Shown: one piece after another, positions 56,716 to 64,000 of the stretch
Position numbering within the stretch: the first letter of the stretch is position 1
Layout: the number at the start of each line of letters is the position of its first letter
Origin: Diphasiastrum complanatum
Taxonomy: Eukaryota > Streptophyta > Lycopodiopsida > Lycopodiales > Lycopodiaceae
Direction: 5' to 3'
NCBI GenBank assembly: GCA_029204225.1
Contig: CM055106.1
Location: forward strand, 22,017,285-22,081,284
DNA length: 64,000 nt
The notes under the pieces: model-generated
What the model was told of the DNA's origin: nothing
The model's database searches: none
What the model saw: the letters and a program-made list of their open reading frames with translations, nothing else
Program-made: the position numbers and the translations under genes

Positions 56716-58941
56716 CTGTAGAAAGAGCATGCTATGAGGTTAAATTACATTCTTTTACAAAAGCTAGTAAGCTACTAATGTATATTCTAGGAAAGATTGA
56801 TGACCACTTTTTCCAAAACAGAAGAAAGACTCTCCACTGTTGATTGGGCCATAGCTATTCTACCCAAACAAAATTCAACGTCTTGTCGAATGTTCTAAAA
56901 AATTAGCATTATTAAGTACTCAATCTTGGCTTTTAAATGTGCAAAAAAAACCAACAGCCATTTTTCATTGACTGGAATAATATCATCTTCTACACATTTT
57001 GGGACTCTTCAAACAAAATTTAGTCTATCTATGCTTGGGAACAAATACAAGTAAAACAACACATAGAACACTCGAAGAACTACAATGTATAGATCAATAA
57101 TAGCAGATCAATATCATATTGTTAATCTTTGAAGTAATTGATTGAAAATAGTTAAGTAATTAAGCTGCATTTAACTGAAGTAAGATTTTTCTTATCTCAT
57201 AAGTTCCTTATTATGCACACAAGTGGAAGCGAACTTCACAAATGAAGGTGAAGAAGAGCATGGAAAACTAGGCCACAATACAAGCATGTAATGGAAGCTT
57301 TATTGACCTATACCAAATAAATATCAAGCTACTTTTTACACTAAGCAACTAGTCTCCAAATCATTGCCCAACCAGCATGAGGACATAGAGCTCTAATTTT
57401 AGTCACCGAAGGCCCATGCTAGTATTATGTTAGTAACTCTCCCCAAGGGACCAAATAATAGCCAATGCATCAATTGTTATCAACATTGGATGTCAGAAGT
57501 CAAGGCCCAAGGGCTACACATGATATGCCTCTAACTCTCCTCAAAAGACCCATGCCTAATTGTCGGTATATAGAAAATATTGATGTACTTGTGAAGAACC
57601 TGAATGCTCTATAATCATAGAATGCACCCCTCACTGAAAATCTACGAGCGCTATAGCTCCGAGATTGTGTAAAAGGACAAATCTAATCGGAAATATTTTA
57701 CTGACTAAGTTGTTGTACTTCCGAAAAATTGTTGTACACAAAAACTACCAGAGAAAAATGTGGAGGCTCATCACAATTTTGTGCATGTCTATGAGACTCC
57801 TCCATACAGACTAATATATCCATAAGTCGGTCCTAGCAACATCATACAAATCTAAAGTTGTAGCACATGTATTATGCACAATGAAATGTCAAAGGATCAA
57901 GTTAAGATTCAAAAACTTATGAAATAGAAAAGAATGACCTAGAAGGGTGAATCTACAATATGTTGACTCCCAAAGTCGATTTAAAAGATGAAAAGCACAT
58001 TAAAGGTACCCTATTGTAAAAAGATCAGTCATAGTACTACGAAGAAAACTAGGAAAAGAAATTCACTAAGTAGGGTGTTCTGCAAAAGCAATGACCTGAT
58101 CCAAAACAATCACAATACCCTTAGTAAAGATGGATCTAAACTTTGTATGAAGGGTCCCCTTTTGGCTAATAAAATGCTGTAACACCAAGAACTTCCAAAG
58201 CATAGATCAATGGCTGAAGAATAGTAGTAATACGTATATGTGCAAACTATGTAAATGACATCACTAAAGTATATAAACATGATGTAATAGAGGCTATGCC
58301 AATACATGCTAAACTAACTATCAAACATACTAAGAATTTAGTCTCCAAATGAACTAGCCAAAGAGACGGCCTAAAGCTCTATTCATAGACTACAAGGGCC
58401 CATGTCACCAATCCACCTCAAGGGACCCCATGATGTTCAATAAATCAATGAATGTGAATAATAAATAATAAAGGGATGTTCCAAGTACCCCAATCATATC
58501 GTCCTAATGTCAAATACTAACAAAGACACAAGATAAAAAACGAAGCCAATAATATGCCTCAATTGCAATCCATTGTGTGTTGATAAAGTTCTAATTGTCA
58601 AAGACTTTGGAAAAGATGTCAAGTAATGGAGCAATTGGATTTAAATCTTTGCGGCTATGACAAGGAACATCAATCCTTGATCAAGAACCAAGACGGCCAT
58701 GGATCTCCTGACAAACATGCCATTGATTGTAATATCAATATGACAACCAAATGTTCAAGCAATAACCTCAACCAAAAGTAAAGAATGTCCTCTCTCACAT
58801 ATGATATGATGACCAATGATAACGCAACAAATGGAGAACTTGCATGCTCTACACATGAAGAACTCTGAAGTGGAAGATAACATGCTGCACTACACACATT
58901 CCTTTGAAGACCAATATCATGCCCGGGAAGCCTAATCCACA
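56716..58941. other. LAF3-like intron, no feature seen
   Basis: Searched for the upstream LAF3 exons (expected block ending in ...VASVQ before PQHLL) and found none. Open frames near 58110-58307 and 58670-58942 match nothing known to me. Confidence 0.45.
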
Positions 58942-59541
58942 TGTATCGTGTCTATTCATCTCGTCCTACGACTGTGAGAGTTGGGCGTAGGAGGTCTTTG
59001 TATTAAGTTTCTACATCACTAGATTCTTTTCCTCCCGCTAATCTCATCTTTATCTAGTGAACATAATCTCAAATCAATTCAAGAAACATCATCAAAACTC
59101 TCTCATGACGTAGGAGAATATATCTCCCCTTCTTTTGCCTCTATCATATCCATGGTAATTTGTATGTGATAGTTACAAGCTAAGATTCACTAGCTATGCT
59201 AGAAAGCATGACTTAAGCTAGAAAGCAAGAAGAGAATGCTTAAGGAGGCTAAAGAGGAGCAATCATCATAAACTGAATAAAGGAATACAATGCTGCCCTA
59301 CTTATACCCTCTCCCTGAATCAAATGGAGGATTCAAAAAAGGGAGGGAAAAGGATTTGGAGGGAAAATAGTGCGCCCTCCCAATAGGAGGACCCCCACTC
59401 CAAATCAATGTGACCAAGTCCTAGAAATATAACCAAATAGGGCCCAAGGTCAGTATATGAATAAAAAGGGCCCTTAGGTCTGCTTATGCATAATAACAAT
59501 AAAAGAATGGACGTGGAGAATGTAATGAGCTACGTCCATAA
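58942..59541 (-). repeat. Putative gypsy E 3' LTR (about 600 bp)
   Basis: Follows the purine tract. A TATA-like GGGTATAAGTAGGGC lies at about 59299-59313 on the minus strand. The end is placed at ...CACGATACA (58942) on TG...CA grounds only, since there is no second copy. Confidence 0.55.
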
Positions 59542-59754
59542 CTCTCCCCTGCAAAAAAACAAAGCCCTCCACCGGCTAGCAAGCATAATGACTATCTAAA
59601 ACAATACTGTATGCTAAATACCGAAAAATCACGAACTAATGGAAATACTGATGGAGAGGACATAAGTCGTCACAACAGATACCCCAAAAGCATCATAACT
59701 GTATAAAGCAAGTACTAAGCAAATACGACAATAAAGAATAGTCATAGCTAGCCG

Positions 59755-60394
59755 AATCATGAAGCAGAGGGAACATCTACAATGACATCTGTAGTAGAGG
59801 AGAGAACTAAAGCCATGAGGGATCGAGCCAGATCTGCCAATAATGGTGTATGATAAAACACATCAATAGGCTCCTAAGTGGCCTCCTCAGACCATCCCAC
59901 TGTACTAAAAACTGAACCTGCCTGCAACGTCGACTGTACTGAAGGGGAACCTAATGGATAGCAGCTGGCAAAAAAGGGAACAGCTCTGGCTCTGTAGGAA
60001 ATGTGAGATCGCGAGGAGCATCATCCTCAATGGCAGCTCGTAACAGGCTAACATGAAAGATATCACAAGCTCGTGTAGAGTTAGGCAACTGTAACCAGTA
60101 TGTAACAGGGCTGAGGCGATCCAAGATACAGTAAGGCCCATAATAGCGTGGTGCAAGCTTCTCAGTAGAAGCGTGACCCTGAACAAAGTGATGACGTGCA
60201 AAGCGTGACCGGAGGTAAACCATATCACCAACCGGAAACTCAACATGACGGCGATGACGATCAACAGAAGTCTGATAGCGCTGCTGAACATGCTGTAAGT
60301 GAGTAGTAGCCCTAGCAATAAGCTCACGAGCACCGGATAAAAAAGAAGCAATGGTAACTGGTGTATCATCAGGAGGAAGAGGCACCCCTAGCAA
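59755..60394 (-). pseudogene. Gypsy E integrase tail and chromodomain
   Basis: Reads RHVEFPVGDMVYLRSRFARH, KLAPRYYGPYCILDRLSPVT and ACDIFHVSLLRAAIEDDAPR. After a frame change it continues FLVQWDG and SEEAT.EP.DVFYHTP, the chromodomain pattern (V.W.G...EEATWEP). Confidence 0.82.
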
Positions 60395-61828
60395 AAGTGG
60401 TGCCTACCCATGAGCCAATAAGAAAGGTGAAACTCCAGTGCTGGTACTAACAGAGCTATTATAGCTATACTCTGCCCAAACATAAATGCTGGTCCCAATC
60501 CTTCCCGGAAGGAGAAACAAAATGTCGAAGGTAATCCTCAAGGATATGATTAAGGACCTCAGTCTGCCCATCAGCAGTAGAATGATAAGCGGTACCCATC
60601 AGAAGCTGTACATCCAAAATACACATAAGCTATGTCCAGAACGTAGATGTAAACTTACTATCCCAATCAGATAGGATAGTACACGTGGCATACCATGCAG
60701 GCGAAAAATATTTGATAGAAAAAGACGTGCGCACTGCTCAGCTGTAATAGTACTGCGGACCGGTATAAAGTGTGTCTGTTTCGAGAACCGATCTACCACC
60801 ACCATACAAGAGTCATGACCACGGTGGGTATGAGGAAGACCAAGGATAAAGTCCATAGAAATATCTGTCCACTGGCGATGAGGAATGGGCCAACTCCGGA
60901 GCAAACCAGCGGACTTAGCACGGGAGTATTTATTACGGGCACAAAAAGGACAATCACGAATAAGATAGGCTAGCTCAGACTTCATGGATGGCCAATAGAA
61001 ATTGTCCTTAAGACGTGCATAAGACTTTTGGAAACCAAAATGGCCACCAATAGGGGAAGCATGAGCATCAGACAACAACTGAGGACGAATGGAAAGAGAA
61101 CTGGGAATACATAAGGCACCATAGTGGTATAAACGATCATCAACGATAGTATAAACTTGGAACTTCCGAGAGGACGAAAGGGGACGAGTATGATAAACAT
61201 CAGAAAAGTCAGAACAAGACAAATATGCGGCCGGTAAATCATCAAACCAAGAAGGAACTGAAGCAACAATACTATGTAACAATGCAGGAAGACGAGATAA
61301 AGCATCAGCTGCCGTGTTTGCCTTGCCTGGACGATACAAAATATCAAAATGAAAAGACTGTAAAAATTGTAACCAACGGTATTGACGATCACTAAGATCA
61401 CGCTGAGAAAAAAGATAACGGAGAGACTGATGATCAATAGTAATATCAAAGGGAACACAATACAAATAATGACGCCATTTCTTAAGAGCATGGATGACAA
61501 CAAGTAGCTCTTTTTCATGTACAGAGTAACGTTGCTCATAAGAGCGCAAACGACAAGACTCATAAGCAATAACACACTCGGACAGACGGAGAAGAGCGCC
61601 TAAACCAATAGTACTAGCATTAGTCTCAACAATAAAACGCTGATCAAACTGGGGAAGACACATAACAGTAGCAGAAACAATGGCATGACGTAAAGCATCA
61701 AAAGTTGTTTGACACTCAGAAGTCCAAACAAAGGTATGAGACTTCTTTAGTAACGAATGAAGCGGAGCAGCCATAGTGGCAAAATACTTAACAAGACGAC
61801 GAAGATGGGTTTCCATACCTAAAAACAT
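60395..61828 (-). pseudogene. Gypsy E RNase H and integrase
   Basis: RNase H: FIVETNASTIGLGALL, with Asn where the catalytic Asp (ETDAS) is expected, then YSVHEKELLVVIHALKKWRH and NTAADALSRLPALL. Integrase: HFGFQKSYARLKDNFYWPSM, CPFCARNKYSRAKSAGLL, DISMDFILGLPHTHRGHDSC, DRFSKQTHFIPVRS and FRLHGMPRVLS, then a frameshift. The remainder, including DGQTEVLN, is in other frames (about 60500-60660). Confidence 0.88.
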
Positions 61829-61873
61829 ACGAACAGAATGAACATCGGTTGGGACAGGCCAATTCTCAATAGC

Positions 61874-62766
61874 CTAAACTTTCCGAGGATCAAGACGAAT
61901 ACGTCCACCACAAATAAGAAAACCCAAAAATTCAATTTCAGCCACGACAAAAGAACATTTGGACAATTTGGCAAACAGGTGATGCTTAATAAGTAATTCA
62001 AACACAGATGATAGATGTTTTACATGATCAAACAAAGAAGTACTAAAAACAAGAATGTCATCAAAATAAACTAAGACACAAACACCTAAAAGAGGACGTA
62101 AAATATTATTCATAGCATTCTGAAATGTCGGTGGACCATTCTGAACACCAAATGGAAGAACACGAAATTCATACAAACCCAAATGAGTACAAAATGCAGT
62201 CTTATGCTCATCAGAAGGACGCATCCTAATTTGGTAGTATCTAGAACGTAGGTCAATTTTGGAAAAGATGGAAGAAGTGCCAAGCTGATCAAAAAGGTCA
62301 TCCATGTGAGGTATAGGATATTGATTACGGATAGTCAGCTTGTTTAAAGCACGATAGTCAATGCAAAGGCGTTTGGTTCCATCTTTTTTGGCAACAAGGA
62401 GGACAGGAGCACCAAAAGGACTATGGCTAGGAACAATGAGGCCCTGACGTAAAAGGGAAGCAATTTGGAGCTGAACCTCATCACGTTCATCTTCAGACAT
62501 AGAATATGGAGCAGGAGAGGGTGGGCTAGGAACAATGAGGCCCTGACGTAAAAGGGAAGCAATTTGGAGCTGGACCTCATCACGTTCATCTTTAGACATA
62601 CAATATGGTGGGTGACATCTCGTGATGGTGGCAGAGACGTAGGTTCTGAAAAGACCACATAATACCGATGCAATAAATCAGAAATCACCTGAGGAAGAGG
62701 ACCCATGGATGGAGCAGGAGGAGCAGCAACTGATGTACTCTGAATGATAAAAAGAGCTGCACGCAT
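61874..62766 (-). pseudogene. Gypsy E reverse transcriptase
   Basis: Starts in the protease-RT linker (SDLLHRYYVVFSEPTSLPPS). Then a duplicated block [80 protein letters not shown], catalytic YFDDILVFS and SKCSFVVAEIEFLGFLI. At least two frame changes. Confidence 0.9.
62426..62609 (-). repeat. 99-bp in-frame tandem duplication in gypsy E RT
   Basis: gctaggaacaatgaggccct occurs at 62426 and 62525. The period of 99 bp (33 codons) duplicates MS(E/K)DERDEVQLQIASLLR plus flanks. The copies differ by a few bases. Confidence 0.92.
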
Positions 62767-62799
62767 AAACTGCTACCTCTCAAAAAGCCTCTTGAGAGA

Positions 62800-63647
62800 A
62801 TGTGACTACTACATAAAGGAGGCGTCCATTTCGCATCCACGGCTGCCATCTATGCGCAAAACTCCCTGAACACCCAAGTGTCAGCAACAGCAAAAGGAAT
62901 GCCGCACTCGTAAAAGAACTGGCCAGCAAGTTGAGTGCACCGGGCCTGCTACTCTCTCTGCCACCCGCATCGATCAAGGGTCTGCTGTCTGGGCCTAACC
63001 TCTCTCTGCTGTGCACATGGCGCTCGTGGTCTAACACACAAACCGGATGGCTGATCTGTGGGTGTATCACTCTCTTTGGGAGGACCTGTCGAACCATGTG
63101 CTGCATCTGCCGCCGAAGAAGAGGAGGGACGAGAAGGACCCGCTGCCGCTGATCCAACCTGCTCATGTGACGCTCTCCCCTCTGAACTAAGCCCTGCTGC
63201 TGCGGGTGGAACTGGAGTGGCCCCACCTGGACCATGCACTGCACCTAAACCCTACCCAGAACGTGCTATACTAGGCTCTACACCCGTACTAGGCTGTGCC
63301 TGCCTACCTGTGAGCCTACAGCTCCTCCTGCTCCTTGTCCCTGTCCGTGTTATCCCAGTCCCTGTCCCTGTCTGGAAACCTGTGATGCACCACCGCGCCC
63401 GTACATAATAGACAACCTCTCTCTCTCTTTCCTCATCAGAAATCCTGGGGCAATCAGATATGCCCAATGCCCGCCCACCCGGCCCTATGACCCTCAGTAA
63501 GTGAGCCCTAACCCTGGTAAGTGATCCTGTGAAGAGACCACCACAATGCAAGCATCTCCATCTACGGACTCCCGTGCCATGGTGTGTAGCCATATCCCCC
63601 TCAGTAAGCTCAACCTCGCCCCAAAGGCCTCGGCCCTGCACCGGCAT
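62800..63647 (-). pseudogene. hAT-family transposase, N-terminal part with BED zinc finger
   Basis: The minus strand carries WRCLHCGGLFTGSLTRVRAH, then DCPRISDEEREREV: a BED-type finger (C-x2-C...H) with the GS..RV.AHLL pattern of plant hAT proteins. A GC-rich Pro/Ala/Ser linker follows in shifting frames. Then comes LAGQFFYECGIPFAVADTWV, FREF, matching the hAT block FFY.CGIPF.V....F. The catalytic domain and C-terminal dimerisation region are absent. Coding stops at the junction with gypsy E near 62780. Confidence 0.72.
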
Positions 63648-64000
63648 CGTGTCAACACGAGATCAAACCTGTGAACAAAAACAAGCAGGCAACCGTTCAG
63701 TAGAAGAAAACACACTACATTGAAAAACATTACCAGTCTAAAACAGAGCTGAACACATCCGAGCACGCGTCACATTGATTCTAGTAAAATCATAGCAAGT
63801 GCCAAAAAACACACGAGACCAGGGCGAGAGATAGAATAATTCTAGTGTGAGCGAAAACGGGCGACTGACGCTAGCATGGAAGTCCTTGCAGGTGCCAGTG
63901 TAGGCCTAAACCACGCTACTGGCAGATGCTTGCACGATGTTGTACGCCTAAACCCTAAAAAACATGAAATTAGGGCATGAAAATTGAAATTTGTGGTACG
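63648..64000. other. Sequence upstream of the hAT fragment, no gene seen
   Basis: May be the hAT element's 5' end or an intron. No inverted repeat end or protein is recognisable. Confidence 0.35.

Larger units (their letters stand above)
58942..62766 (-). mobile_element. Ty3/gypsy element E, 5' part missing
   Basis: Minus strand: RT, RNase H, integrase and a chromodomain, then a purine tract (AGGGGAGAG at 59550-59542) and a putative 3' LTR (about 59541-58942). No gag, protease or 5' LTR was seen; coding begins in the linker before RT and abuts hAT sequence. Sense orientation with the LAF3-like gene. Confidence 0.88.

Noticed and set aside
58670-58942. Minus-strand frame of 90 codons, considered as an upstream LAF3 exon
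   Set aside because: No match to the expected amidohydrolase sequence and no suitable splice phase.
1-64000. CRISPR arrays, prokaryotic operons, rRNA or tRNA genes
   Set aside because: No regularly spaced repeats, no operon-like gene spacing and no convincing tRNA fold. The only tRNA-like sequence is the weak SINE candidate at 20405.

Overview
The window is plant nuclear DNA, probably from a species with a large genome. It holds two intron-rich, plant-type genes, both on the minus strand, whose introns have been inflated by LTR retrotransposons. Nothing looks bacterial, organellar or CRISPR-like. The exact lineage cannot be read from the sequence; the 10 kb and 18 kb introns would suit a gymnosperm, fern or similar large-genome plant (inference).

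Gene 1 (18900 down to 4549) is a complete diacylglycerol acyltransferase 2 (DGAT2) gene. Nine exons join in frame with GT-AG introns into 319 codons. Its third intron is 9,965 bp and contains a terminal-inverted-repeat element (11728-16996), which is itself split by a Ty1/copia element (11743-14931) with a GTCCT target duplication. Upstream of the start codon is a dense cluster of CACGTG/ACGT motifs.

Gene 2 (37514 to beyond 56715, 5' part outside the window or not found) is the 3' end of a LAF3-like YtcJ-type amidohydrolase gene. Three exons are clear. One intron is 18,245 bp and carries a copia element (about 40650-44879) and a stack of Ty3/gypsy remnants (45448 to about 53170). The best preserved of these, at 47393-51284, sits inside the integrase of an older gypsy copy with an ATTAC duplication. 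Upstream of the last visible exon lie another gypsy element (about 58942-62766, with a putative 3' LTR) and, directly abutting it, the N-terminal part of a hAT transposase with a BED zinc finger (about 62800-63647).

Between the genes (18.9-37.5 kb) lies AT-rich DNA with a degraded LINE (about 26410-33545). A full-length but dead copia element (27697-33452, LTRs about 1.15 kb, AATTA duplication) interrupts the LINE four codons before its stop. The rest is simple repeats, small tandem duplications, isolated LTR/primer-binding-site relics and unannotatable sequence.

No clearly new biological system was found. The most informative content is the order of nested insertions, the way the elements were deleted, the host-gene architecture and the regulatory cluster in front of DGAT2. 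All element and gene identities come from reading translations by eye; no database search was run.
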